From Oscillospiraceae bacterium (GTDB taxonomy: Bacteria; Bacillota; Clostridia; Oscillospirales; Oscillospiraceae), in assembly GCA_016296565.1 (NCBI GenBank), contig JAEDJB010000060.1, forward strand, positions 1-11,027: a DNA stretch of 11,027 nucleotides, given 5' to 3'. The translations under genes and the position numbers were made by a program. Below the pieces are notes generated by a model that was not told the DNA's origin, did not search any database, and was given only the letters and a program-made list of their open reading frames with translations. Every line of letters starts with the position of its first letter. Within the stretch, counting starts at the first letter, position 1. Of this stretch, positions 1 to 6,177 are shown in pieces.

Positions 1-1
1 C

Positions 2-610
2 GCCACCGTCATCCGGCCCTCTCACCCCGGGGTCATCGTCACCATCGCCCGGGAGCACGGCTCCGCCGGAAAGCGGGTGGGCCAGCTGCTGGCGGACCGG
101 CTGGGGGTCGCTTGCTACTACAAGGAGATGACCGCCCTGGCCGCCCAGGAGAGCGGACTGGCCCAGGAGTTCATCTCCGACTTAAACGCCAACTCCCCTG
201 CCCTGCTCCACGACCTATACCTGAGCACCAACGTAGTCCAGCAGGCCATCACCGCCCAGGACCGGATCATCCGGAAGATTGCCGACGCCGGCTCCTGCGT
301 CATTGTGGGCCGGGCGGCGGACTATGTCCTGCGGAACTACGACAACGTGGTGCGGGTCTTTATCCACGCCCCCAAGGACTACCGCACCCGGAAGGTGATG
401 GAGATGTACGGCGACACCCGGGAGGAGGCCGCCGCCAGCATCCGCCACTCCGACGCTGCCCGGAGCGCTTACTACAAAAACATCGCCGGAGCCGCCTGGG
501 GAGACGCCCGGAACTACTCCCTGTGCATCGACAGTTCCATCGGCCCGGAGCAGACTGCCCAGGCTATTCTGGACTACCTGGCCCTCCGGGGACAGGCCGC
601 CCGGGCCTGA
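2..610 (+). CDS. Cytidylate kinase-like family protein, 5' end cut by window edge
   Basis: The reading frame is open from base 2 to the TGA at 608-610, so the true start lies left of the window. A GTG at base 77 could be taken as a start, but it would cut off the segment VTIAREHGSAGKRVG, which holds the nucleotide-binding loop region of this family; the gene therefore begins further upstream. Other matches to the cytidylate kinase-like family (Pfam PF13189, by recall) are GSCVIVGRAADYVL in the middle, RVFIHAP, and a C-terminal AYYKNIAGAAWGD followed by NYSLCIDSS. Members resemble small nucleoside-monophosphate kinases, but their substrate is mostly untested, so CMP phosphorylation is only a guess. 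The protein is soluble with no signal peptide visible in this part. The downstream neighbour, a TetR gene on the other strand, begins its stop codon 7 bp away, so the two are tail to tail and probably unrelated in function. Confidence 0.85.
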   Translation, partial: ATVIRPSHPGVIVTIAREHGSAGKRVGQLLADRLGVACYYKEMTALAAQESGLAQEFISDLNANSPALLHDLYLSTNVVQQAITAQDRIIRKIADAGSCVIVGRAADYVLRNYDNVVRVFIHAPKDYRTRKVMEMYGDTREEAAASIRHSDAARSAYYKNIAGAAWGDARNYSLCIDSSIGPEQTAQAILDYLALRGQAARA

Positions 611-621
611 GTTTTCTCAGG
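606..621. other. Small hairpin spanning both convergent stop codons
   Basis: CCTGAG (606-611) and CTCAGG (616-621) form a perfect 6-bp inverted repeat with a TTTT loop. The stop codon of the cytidylate-kinase-like gene lies in the left arm and the stop of the TetR gene in the right arm. There is no T-run after it on either strand, so it is at best a weak bidirectional terminator; the 6-bp gap between the genes leaves room for nothing else. Confidence 0.35.
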
Positions 622-1189
622 TTGGATCGCTTCCCTCATACCAATAGCCGTCCTTGATGAAACCCAGGATCAGCTCTGCCACCGCCTGGCGGGGAATCTG
701 CGGCTCCTGCTCCAGCCACCGGCGGACGGTGTAGGTCATGCCGTAGACCACGAAGTTCAGGGCGCAGTCCCGCAGCCCGGGGCTCTGGTCCGCCAGCCGC
801 CCGGGATCATAGCCGGAGAACATCTGGCTGGCCCCCGCCAGCATCTGGTCCATGAAGGTATCGCTGTTCCGGCAGAGGGTGAGGAAGATCTCCCGCTCCC
901 GCTGGAGCACCTCCAGCATCCGGTGGATGTTCCCGGCAAACTCCGGCCAGTCCCTGGGGGCCTGGGCGCAGAAAATCCCCTGGTTGATCCGGTCCAGGAA
1001 GGTTCGCTCCACCTCCGCCAGACAGTCGCACAGGTTGGTGTAGTGGGCGTAAAAGGTGCTTCGGCTGACCTCCGCCGCCCGGCACAGCTCCGTTACGTCA
1101 ATGCTCCCCACAGGCTTTTTGTCCAACAGGGACACCAGGGCCTGCTGGAGCCGGAGCTTGCTGTATTGCACTCTGCGGTCCTTCGCCAT
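617..1189 (-). CDS. TetR/AcrR family transcriptional regulator
   Basis: This 190-residue protein has the classic TetR layout: an N-terminal DNA-binding helix-turn-helix at about residues 31-50 (VTELCRAAEVSRSTFYAHY) followed by a helical ligand-binding domain. The end (AVAELILGFIKDGYW) resembles the TetR branch with the DhaS-like C-terminal domain, by recall. The start is an ATG at 1189-1187 with AAAGGAGG seven bases upstream. The gene is divergent from the short-chain dehydrogenase at 1423, with a 233-bp shared control region; TetR proteins usually repress the divergent neighbour and themselves, so the dehydrogenase is the most likely target. The ligand is not predictable. I see no truncation or frameshift. 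Confidence 0.93.
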   Translation of the reverse strand: MAKDRRVQYSKLRLQQALVSLLDKKPVGSIDVTELCRAAEVSRSTFYAHYTNLCDCLAEVERTFLDRINQGIFCAQAPRDWPEFAGNIHRMLEVLQREREIFLTLCRNSDTFMDQMLAGASQMFSGYDPGRLADQSPGLRDCALNFVVYGMTYTVRRWLEQEPQIPRQAVAELILGFIKDGYWYEGSDPT

Positions 1190-1293
1190 CAGAACGCCTC
1201 CTTTCCTGGTTCCGGTTGGGGTTACAGTATTTTTTCCAGTCTACCATCAAACGGGCCGTCTGTCTCAGGTTTTTCCCGGATTCCGGAGGATTT

Positions 1294-1346
1294 TCGGACA
1301 AATTCCCATGGATATGTTCAGCATCGGACAGATTTTCCCCATCTGT
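1294..1346. promoter_or_regulatory. Candidate operator repeats between tetR and SDR gene
   Basis: Two near-identical 11-mers, TCGGACAAATT (1294-1304) and TCGGACAGATT (1324-1334), lie exactly 30 bp apart, close to three helical turns. The second overlaps an inverted repeat, ACAGAT (1328-1333) and ATCTGT (1341-1346) with a 7-nt spacer, just upstream of the proposed SDR -35 box. This would suit binding of the divergent TetR protein. It is an inference from position and symmetry only. Confidence 0.35.
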
Positions 1347-1348
1347 GC

Positions 1349-1376
1349 TCGACTTTTTTCGCCGGTCCGGTAGAAT
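1349..1376 (+). promoter_or_regulatory. Probable sigma-A promoter of the SDR gene
   Basis: TCGACT (1349-1354, 4 of 6 to consensus), a 16-bp spacer and TAGAAT (1371-1376, 5 of 6) lie about 45 bp before the SDR start codon. The TetR promoter on the other strand is less clear: TTGATG, 15 bp, TACTGT can be read on the minus strand near 1220-1250, but it is weak. Confidence 0.55.
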
Positions 1377-1422
1377 GATTTCCAGATATCCACATTCTGA
1401 CAAAACTGTAAGGAGGTTCACT

Positions 1423-2196
1423 ATGGGTATTCTGGATGGTAGAAAAGCAATCGTCGTGGGGGCCAGCTCCGGGGTGGGCTATGGCATCGCCCTGCGCTAC
1501 GCCCAGGAGGGCGCGGACGTGATCGCCGGCGCACGCCGTCTGGAGCGGCTGAACGGGCTGGTCCGGGACGCCAGGGACCGGGGCTTTTCCGGTGAAATCA
1601 CCCCCGTGGTCTGCGACGTGGAAAAGGAAGAGGACCTGGCCAACCTGGTGAAGGTCTGCGTGGACAAGTACGGGCAGATCGACATTCTGGCCTGCGTCTC
1701 CCAGGGCGGCCTGTTCGACCAGCACGACTTTGAGGGCACCACCCTGGACAATGCCGTGCTCTTCTTCCGCACCGGCCCCGGCTACACCCTGCGGATCGTC
1801 CAGATGGCCCTGCCTTACATGAAGGATAAGCACTACGGGCGCATCCTCACCTGCGCCTCCGGCGCCGGGGTGCAGTACACCCAGGGCACCTGCTCCTACG
1901 GCATGGCCAAGGCCGCCATCATCAACCTCTCCCGCACCATGGCCCACGAGCTGGGGCAGTACGGCATCACCACCAACTGCTTCCTGCCGGTGGCCCGGAC
2001 CGAGTCCTTCACCGACGAAAACAGTCCCGGGGCCAAGCACTACCTGGAGACCATGGAGAAGGCCATCCCCATCCACCACTTCGGCATGGCTTACGAGGAC
2101 GTGAGCCCCATGGTGGCCTTCCTCTCCAGCGAGCAGGCCGGGTACATCAACGGCCAGGTGGTCAGCATCTGCGGCGGCTGCTGCAACCCGGTGTGA
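1423..2196 (+). CDS. Short-chain dehydrogenase/reductase (SDR), divergent type
   Basis: This 257-residue protein is a classical-size SDR with a Rossmann fold. The dinucleotide loop is GASSGVG (residues 13-19), an acidic residue sits in CDV (65), and the catalytic residues are Ser146, Tyr159 and Lys163 (S...YGMAK). Arginines 38-39 after the second strand suggest NADP(H). The usual NNAG motif is absent: the matching stretch is CVSQGG (91-96). The tail ends CGGCCNPV, rich in cysteine. SGAG and CSY around the active site recall clostridial NADP-dependent 12-alpha-hydroxysteroid dehydrogenases, but the identity looks moderate and the substrate is unknown. The ATG at 1423 has AAGGAGG six bases upstream; an in-frame start at 1216 would add an unrelated 69-residue extension and is rejected. 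The gene is divergent from tetR and followed by a strong terminator, so it is a single-gene transcript. Confidence 0.9.
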   Translation: MGILDGRKAIVVGASSGVGYGIALRYAQEGADVIAGARRLERLNGLVRDARDRGFSGEITPVVCDVEKEEDLANLVKVCVDKYGQIDILACVSQGGLFDQHDFEGTTLDNAVLFFRTGPGYTLRIVQMALPYMKDKHYGRILTCASGAGVQYTQGTCSYGMAKAAIINLSRTMAHELGQYGITTNCFLPVARTESFTDENSPGAKHYLETMEKAIPIHHFGMAYEDVSPMVAFLSSEQAGYINGQVVSICGGCCNPV

Positions 2197-2228
2197 TCCC
2201 AGCCTTTCCTTTCCCATCCCAGCAGAGA

Positions 2229-2265
2229 ACCCTCCGTATGGCTGCCATCATACGGAGGGTTTTTT
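2229..2265 (+). terminator. Rho-independent terminator of the SDR gene
   Basis: A perfect 12-bp stem, ACCCTCCGTATG (2229-2240) and CATACGGAGGGT (2249-2260), encloses an 8-nt loop and runs straight into TTTTT (2261-2265). It lies 32 bp after the SDR stop. It may also slow transcripts of the convergent GNAT gene, but there is no comparable T-run on that strand. Confidence 0.93.
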
Positions 2266-2282
2266 CGCGTGTGGGAGTTCTG

Positions 2283-2741
2283 TTATAGCATCAGCTCGAA
2301 GGCAATGTCCGCCCGGTCAAAGGGGAAGCGCTGTTTGTCCACCGGGATTTCCGCAAAGCCGAACTTCCGGTACAGCCGGACGGCATGGGTGCACCTGCGG
2401 TTGGAGACGATGATGATTTTCGGCAGGCCCAGCTTCTTTGCGTAGTCCATGCACGCCTGAAGGCAGGCGCTTCCGGCGCCGGTTCCCGTGTACATCCCCC
2501 GGGCGGCAAACTTCATGATCTCCCAGTCCCCGTCCTCCCGGGGGGCAAGCATGCAGCAGGCCATGACCTGGTCCTGCTCATCCAACGCGAAGAAGATCTG
2601 CCCGCCTTTTTCCACGTAGGGCTCAATGTTTCCCAGCTCCCGCTCGTCCTCCGGCTCCATCACAAACATCTCTGAAATCCAGGCTCTGTTCAGCTCGATA
2701 AAGTCATTTTTATACCGGGGATCATAGGGTACGATTTTCAT
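2283..2741 (-). CDS. GNAT family N-acetyltransferase
   Basis: This 152-residue protein is a single GNAT domain, which moves an acetyl group from acetyl-CoA to an amine. Visible elements are a strand ending in EIMKFAA (74-80), the acetyl-CoA pyrophosphate loop TGTGAG (85-90), helix SACLQACMDYAKKLG, strand KIIIVSN (108-114) and the C-terminal AVRLYRKFGFAEI (120-132). The loop normally begins with Gln or Arg; here the first position is Thr85. The ATG at 2741-2739 overlaps the TGA of the MarR gene in an ATGA, so translation is probably coupled. The acceptor is unknown. Close relatives, as I recall, are encoded with or fused to MarR regulators (MarR-GNAT two-domain proteins), which fits this pair. 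Its stop lies 18 bp from the SDR terminator, tail to tail. Confidence 0.9.
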   Translation of the reverse strand: MKIVPYDPRYKNDFIELNRAWISEMFVMEPEDERELGNIEPYVEKGGQIFFALDEQDQVMACCMLAPREDGDWEIMKFAARGMYTGTGAGSACLQACMDYAKKLGLPKIIIVSNRRCTHAVRLYRKFGFAEIPVDKQRFPFDRADIAFELML

Positions 2742-3175
2742 AGCCTCTCACGCTCCTTGCTCAGGATTTTCACAATGGTCACCAGCGCCTGGCTCAGCTG
2801 CTCTTTTTCTTCCGGCGACAGGGATTGGATGACCTGGCCGATTTCCTGGTTCGATTTCCCGATGAATTCCTCGGCCCGGGCCCGTCCGGCGTCCGTCAGA
2901 TAGAGACAGTAGGAGCGGCTGTCCGCCGCAGATCGCTCCCGGCGGAGGTATCCCTTCTCCTCGTGGCCCTTAAGGATGCGGCTGAGGTAGCTTTTGTCGA
3001 TGTTCATCTCCTGGGCGATGTGGGCTGCGTTGCACCCCTCGTTCTCATAGATCTCAAAGAATACCCGTGCCTCCGTAACGGAATACTCTGAACCAAGGTA
3101 GTGGTCCCCCAGCAGATGCATGGACGGCATATAAAAGCGGTTGAACGCTCTGATTTGTTCAATGATCGGGTCCAT
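2738..3175 (-). CDS. MarR family transcriptional regulator
   Basis: This 145-residue protein has the MarR winged-helix fold. The recognition segment is about residues 48-76 (AAHIAQEMNIDKSYLSRIL, then GHEEKGYL), and the wing around residues 77-93 carries the expected basic and acidic residues (RRERSAADSRS). N- and C-terminal helices would form the dimer interface. The ATG at 3175-3173 has AAAAGGAGGG four bases upstream. It is the first gene of a two-gene operon with the GNAT gene, which it overlaps by 4 bp. A consensus promoter and an imperfect inverted repeat at the start of its transcript point to self-repression. The effector is unknown; typical MarR effectors are phenolic or oxidising small molecules. 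It diverges from prfC across 170 bp, but I see no reason to link it to RF3. Confidence 0.93.
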   Translation of the reverse strand: MDPIIEQIRAFNRFYMPSMHLLGDHYLGSEYSVTEARVFFEIYENEGCNAAHIAQEMNIDKSYLSRILKGHEEKGYLRRERSAADSRSYCLYLTDAGRARAEEFIGKSNQEIGQVIQSLSPEEKEQLSQALVTIVKILSKERERL

Positions 3176-3188
3176 AGCGCCCTCCTTT

Positions 3189-3207
3189 TAGTGGACTGTA
3201 TCAACTA
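3189..3207. promoter_or_regulatory. Candidate MarR operator
   Basis: Read on the minus strand, TAGTTGATACAGTCCACTA is an imperfect 19-bp inverted repeat of the form TAGTnGA-n5-TCnACTA. It touches the -10 box and covers the expected transcription start of the MarR-GNAT operon, where a bound dimer would block initiation. The length and position suit MarR proteins; binding itself is inferred. Confidence 0.45.
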
Positions 3208-3234
3208 TTATAAAGGACCGTCAGAATTTGTCAA
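3207..3234 (-). promoter_or_regulatory. Sigma-A promoter of the marR-GNAT operon
   Basis: On the minus strand TTGACA (3234-3229), a 16-bp spacer and TATAAT (3212-3207) match both consensus boxes at every base. Transcription would start near 3200, giving a leader of about 25 nt. Such a strong promoter in front of a regulator gene suggests that it is normally held down, probably by the regulator itself. Confidence 0.88.
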
Positions 3235-3273
3235 CGGATTTTTTCCAGCCTTCCCCACACACCTGTTTTTCTC

Positions 3274-3302
3274 TTGCGGTTTTTCCCCTGCCATGGTAGA
3301 AT
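3274..3302 (+). promoter_or_regulatory. Probable sigma-A promoter of prfC
   Basis: TTGCGG (3274-3279), a 17-bp spacer and TAGAAT (3297-3302) lie just upstream of prfC and would start a transcript near 3309 with a leader of about 37 nt. It is the only good candidate for the prfC-udk-nim block. Confidence 0.7.
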
Positions 3303-3330
3303 AATTTGTTAAATGATGTATATTACTCAG

Positions 3331-3336
3331 AGGAGG
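3331..3336 (+). promoter_or_regulatory. Ribosome-binding site that fixes the prfC start
   Basis: AGGAGG lies nine bases before TTG at 3346. The upstream in-frame ATGs at 3313 and 3316 have no such site and come before this one, so this site places the start at the TTG. Confidence 0.85.
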
Positions 3337-3345
3337 TTTTTTCCT

Positions 3346-4953
3346 TTGTCTCAATACGAATCCGAAATCAAGCGCCGGCGGACCTTTGCCATCATCTCCC
3401 ACCCCGACGCCGGCAAGACCACCCTGACGGAAAAGTTCCTGCTTTACGGCGGGGCCATCGCCCAGGCCGGCCAGGTCAAGGGCAAGAAAAACACCCGGGC
3501 CGCCGTCTCCGACTGGATGGAGATCGAAAAGCAGCGCGGCATCTCCGTCACCTCGTCCGTCCTCCAGTTCCAGTATGAGGGCTTCTGCATCAACATTCTG
3601 GACACCCCCGGCCACCAGGACTTCTCCGAGGACACCTACCGCACCCTGATGGCCGCCGACTCCGCCGTGATGGTCATTGACGCCGCCAAGGGCGTGGAGG
3701 CCCAGACCCGGAAGCTCTTCAAGGTCTGCGTCATGCGGGACATCCCCATCTTCACCTTCATCAACAAGATGGACCGGGAGGCCCGGGACCCCTTCGAGCT
3801 CTGCGAGGAGATCGAAAAGGAGCTGGGCATCGACACCTACCCCGTCAACTGGCCCATCGGCTCTGGCAAGGAGTTTTTGGGGGTCTATGACCGGAACAAG
3901 AAGGAGATCATCCACTTCTCCTCCAACACCAACGCCAAAAAGTCCGGCACCACCCAGATCGACCTGGACGACCCCATCCTAGTGGACATGCTGGGCCAGG
4001 CCAAGCGGGACCAGCTCATCGAGGAGATCGAGCTGCTGGACGGGGCCTCCTGCGAGTTCGACCTGGACCGGGTGCGCCACGGCAAGCTCTCCCCCGTGTT
4101 CTTCGGCTCCGCCCTCACCACCTTCGGCGTGGAGCCCTTCCTGGAGGACTTTCTCCGGATGACCACCCCGCCCCTGCCCCGCCACTCCAGCGACGGCGTA
4201 ATCGACTCCATGGACGATGCCTTCTCCGCCTTCGTCTTTAAGATCCAGGCCAACATGAACAAGGCCCACCGGGACCGGATCGCCTTCATGCGGGTGTGCT
4301 CCGGCCGGTTCAACGCGGACAAGGAGGTCTACCACGTCCAGGGCAAGAAGAAGCTGAAGCTCTCCCGGCCCCAGCAGCTCATGGCCGCCGAGCGGGAGAT
4401 CATCGAGGAGGCCTACGCCGGGGACATCATCGGCGTATTCGACCCGGGCATCTTCTCCATTGGCGACACCCTCTGCGCCCCGGGGAAAAAGTTCCGCTTC
4501 GACCCCATCCCCACCTTCTCCCCGGAGCACTTCGCCCGGGTGCGCCCCCTGGACACCATGAAGCGCAAGCAGTTCCTCAAGGGCGCGGAGCAGATCGCCC
4601 TGGAGGGCGCCATCCAGATCTTCAAGATCCCCTACACCGGCATGGAGGAGGTCATTGTGGGCGTGGTGGGCACCCTGCAGTTCGACGTGTTCCAGTACCG
4701 GCTGCGCAGCGAGTACAACGTGGAGATCCGTATGGAGACCCTGCCCTATGAGTATCTCCGCTGGATCAAGGAGCCGGAGGAGTTCCACGAGACCGACCTG
4801 ATCCTGGGCAACGACACCAAGCTGGTGGAGGACTACAAGGGCAACAAGCTGCTGCTCTTCTCCTCCTTCTGGTCCATCAAGTGGGTCTCCGACCACAACC
4901 CCCAGCTGGTCCTCACCGAGTTCAACGAGAAGAACAACGAGGACGACGAGTAA
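3346..4953 (+). CDS. prfC: Peptide chain release factor 3 (RF3)
   Basis: RF3 is a ribosome-bound GTPase that recycles release factors RF1 and RF2 after termination. From the TTG start the protein has 535 residues, about the family's usual length (near 530). The GTPase motifs are all present: SHPDAGKTT (18-26), the switch segment KQRGISVTSS (62-71), DTPGH (86-90), NKMD (140-143) and SAL (255-257) in FFGSALTTFGV. The beta-barrel domain and the RF3 C-terminal domain (IVGVVGTLQFDVFQYRL) follow. EF-G-type C-terminal domains are lacking, which separates it from EF-G and TetM-like proteins. TTG is chosen over ATG 3313 because the ribosome-binding site lies between them, and because starting at SQYESEIKRRRTFAIISHPD matches the family's usual N-terminus. 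The tail is acidic (EKNNEDDE). It heads a likely operon with udk (38-bp gap). Confidence 0.97.
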   Translation: MSQYESEIKRRRTFAIISHPDAGKTTLTEKFLLYGGAIAQAGQVKGKKNTRAAVSDWMEIEKQRGISVTSSVLQFQYEGFCINILDTPGHQDFSEDTYRTLMAADSAVMVIDAAKGVEAQTRKLFKVCVMRDIPIFTFINKMDREARDPFELCEEIEKELGIDTYPVNWPIGSGKEFLGVYDRNKKEIIHFSSNTNAKKSGTTQIDLDDPILVDMLGQAKRDQLIEEIELLDGASCEFDLDRVRHGKLSPVFFGSALTTFGVEPFLEDFLRMTTPPLPRHSSDGVIDSMDDAFSAFVFKIQANMNKAHRDRIAFMRVCSGRFNADKEVYHVQGKKKLKLSRPQQLMAAEREIIEEAYAGDIIGVFDPGIFSIGDTLCAPGKKFRFDPIPTFSPEHFARVRPLDTMKRKQFLKGAEQIALEGAIQIFKIPYTGMEEVIVGVVGTLQFDVFQYRLRSEYNVEIRMETLPYEYLRWIKEPEEFHETDLILGNDTKLVEDYKGNKLLLFSSFWSIKWVSDHNPQLVLTEFNEKNNEDDE

Positions 4954-4991
4954 GCCCACAGACAACAGAATAATCATAAGGAGGAAACGGT

Positions 4992-5627
4992 ATGAAACCC
5001 TTGATTATCGGCATCGCCGGCGGCACTGGTTCGGGCAAAACCACCCTGGTGGACCGGCTGAAGGAACAGTTCGGCGACGACATCAGCGTCCTGACCCACG
5101 ACAGCTACTATGCCGCCCATCATGACCTCACCCTGGAGGAACGCCAGGCTCTCAACTATGACCACCCGGCCTCCTTTGACACCGACCGGATGATCCAGGA
5201 CCTGGAGGATCTGAAGGCCGGCAAAACCATCCACTGCCCGGTGTATGACTACACCGTTCACGACCGGCTGGAGGAAACCCGCGAGATCGCCCCCAACAAG
5301 GTCATCATCGTGGAGGGCATCCTGGTCTTTGACAACAAGGCCCTGCGGGATCTCATGGACATCAAGATCTTCGTGGACACCGACGCCGACGTGCGCATCC
5401 TCCGCCGCATCCTCCGGGACGTGAAGGAGCGGGGACGCACCCTGGACTCGGTGATCGAGCAGTACTTATCCACCGTCAAGCCCATGCACGAGCAGTTCGT
5501 GGAGCCCGCCAAGCGGTACGCCGACGTGATCGTCCCCGAGGGCGGCCAGAACCTGGTGGCTCTCATGATGATTATCCAGCGCATCGCCTACCACATCGAG
5601 CACGGGGACATCGTCTCCGAGCAGTAA
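4992..5627 (+). CDS. udk: Uridine kinase
   Basis: This 211-residue cytosolic enzyme phosphorylates uridine and cytidine to UMP and CMP in pyrimidine salvage. The P-loop is GGTGSGKTT (10-18). Next are the HDSYY motif (36-40), which helps bind the nucleoside, and NYDHPASFD (54-62), then the PVYDYTVHDR segment (77-86), the EGILVF strand (105-110) and the lid region RRILRDVKERGRT, all typical of the family. Length is normal. The ATG has AAGGAGG eight bases upstream. It lies 38 bp after prfC and 12 bp before the Nim-like gene with no terminator between, so the three are probably one transcript. Salvage kinase next to a release factor looks like a housekeeping arrangement without an obvious functional link. 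Confidence 0.96.
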   Translation: MKPLIIGIAGGTGSGKTTLVDRLKEQFGDDISVLTHDSYYAAHHDLTLEERQALNYDHPASFDTDRMIQDLEDLKAGKTIHCPVYDYTVHDRLEETREIAPNKVIIVEGILVFDNKALRDLMDIKIFVDTDADVRILRRILRDVKERGRTLDSVIEQYLSTVKPMHEQFVEPAKRYADVIVPEGGQNLVALMMIIQRIAYHIEHGDIVSEQ

Positions 5628-5639
5628 GGAGGCGCTCCT
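5627..5639 (+). promoter_or_regulatory. Hairpin over the ribosome-binding site of the Nim-like gene
   Basis: The ribosome-binding site AAGGAGG begins inside the udk stop codon TAA. AGGAG (5627-5631) can pair with CTCCT (5635-5639) across a GCG loop, hiding the site just before the ATG at 5640. A ribosome finishing udk would melt it, so expression may depend on udk translation. The stem is only 5 bp. Confidence 0.35.
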
Positions 5640-6137
5640 ATGTCCCAACGACCCATGCGCCGGAAGGACCGGCAGCTGCCCCAGGAGGAAGCCTGGGCCC
5701 TCATCGAGAAGGGCGGCCAGGGGATTCTCTCCGTCACCGGTGACGATGGCTGGCCCTACGGGGTTCCCATGAACTTCATCACCCTGGAGGGCTGCCTGTA
5801 CCTCCACTGCGCCCGGGAGGGCCACAAGCTGGACAGCATCGCCCGGGACGACCGGGTGTGCTTTACCGTGGTCACCAAGGCCCAGCCTGTTCCCGAGCAG
5901 ATCACCACCCTCTTTGAGAGCGTCATCGTCTTCGGCCGGGCCTGCCTGGTGGAGGAAGAGGACCAGCGCCTGGCGGTGCTGGATAAGCTCATCTCCGACC
6001 TGGGGCAGGTGAGCCCCGATCTGAAAGCCCGGTACATCCAGGCCAAGCAGGCCAGAACAGGGCTCATCCGCATCCAGCCGGTGCAGATCACCGGCAAGGC
6101 CAGCCGGAGCTATGTCCCCGCAGAGAAGCGGATATGA
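5640..6137 (+). CDS. Pyridoxamine 5'-phosphate oxidase-like flavin protein, NimA-type
   Basis: This 165-residue protein has the split-barrel flavin-binding fold. It starts with MRRKDRQL, a hallmark of the NimA (nitroimidazole resistance) group, followed by strands GILSVTGDDGWPYGVPMNF (28-46) and LYLHCAREGHKLD (53-65), whose His and EGHK stretch corresponds to the FMN or nitro-substrate site in the family, and CFTVV (74-78). The C-terminal IRIQPVQITGKASR is also typical. Most such genes in gut anaerobes are house genes that do not by themselves give resistance; reduction of nitro or other small compounds is possible but untested. It is third in the prfC-udk block, 12 bp after udk. The asnS promoter starts 11 bp after its stop, so it probably ends the operon. 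Confidence 0.9.
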   Translation: MSQRPMRRKDRQLPQEEAWALIEKGGQGILSVTGDDGWPYGVPMNFITLEGCLYLHCAREGHKLDSIARDDRVCFTVVTKAQPVPEQITTLFESVIVFGRACLVEEEDQRLAVLDKLISDLGQVSPDLKARYIQAKQARTGLIRIQPVQITGKASRSYVPAEKRI

Positions 6138-6148
6138 CCCGGAACCCC

Positions 6149-6177
6149 TTGCAATTCCTGCCGTTTCAGGCTATAAT
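6149..6177 (+). promoter_or_regulatory. asnS: Sigma-A promoter of asnS
   Basis: TTGCAA (6149-6154), a 17-bp spacer and a perfect TATAAT (6172-6177) form a strong promoter starting a transcript near 6184. The leader would be only about 43 nt, too short for a T-box, so asnS is not under T-box control here. Confidence 0.85.

Noticed and set aside
1216..1422. N-terminal extension of the SDR to 326 residues
   Set aside because: It would cross the promoter and operator region and ignore the AAGGAGG site before ATG 1423; the added sequence matches nothing in SDRs.
1318..2217. Minus-strand frame (299 codons) opposite the SDR gene
   Set aside because: Low-complexity shadow that would also cover the SDR promoter and lacks a ribosome-binding site.
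3979..4977. Long minus-strand frame (332 codons) opposite prfC
   Set aside because: It is a shadow of the GC-rich third codon positions of prfC; the product is a low-complexity Gly/Val/Leu/His/Glu sequence with no family match, and prfC is certain.
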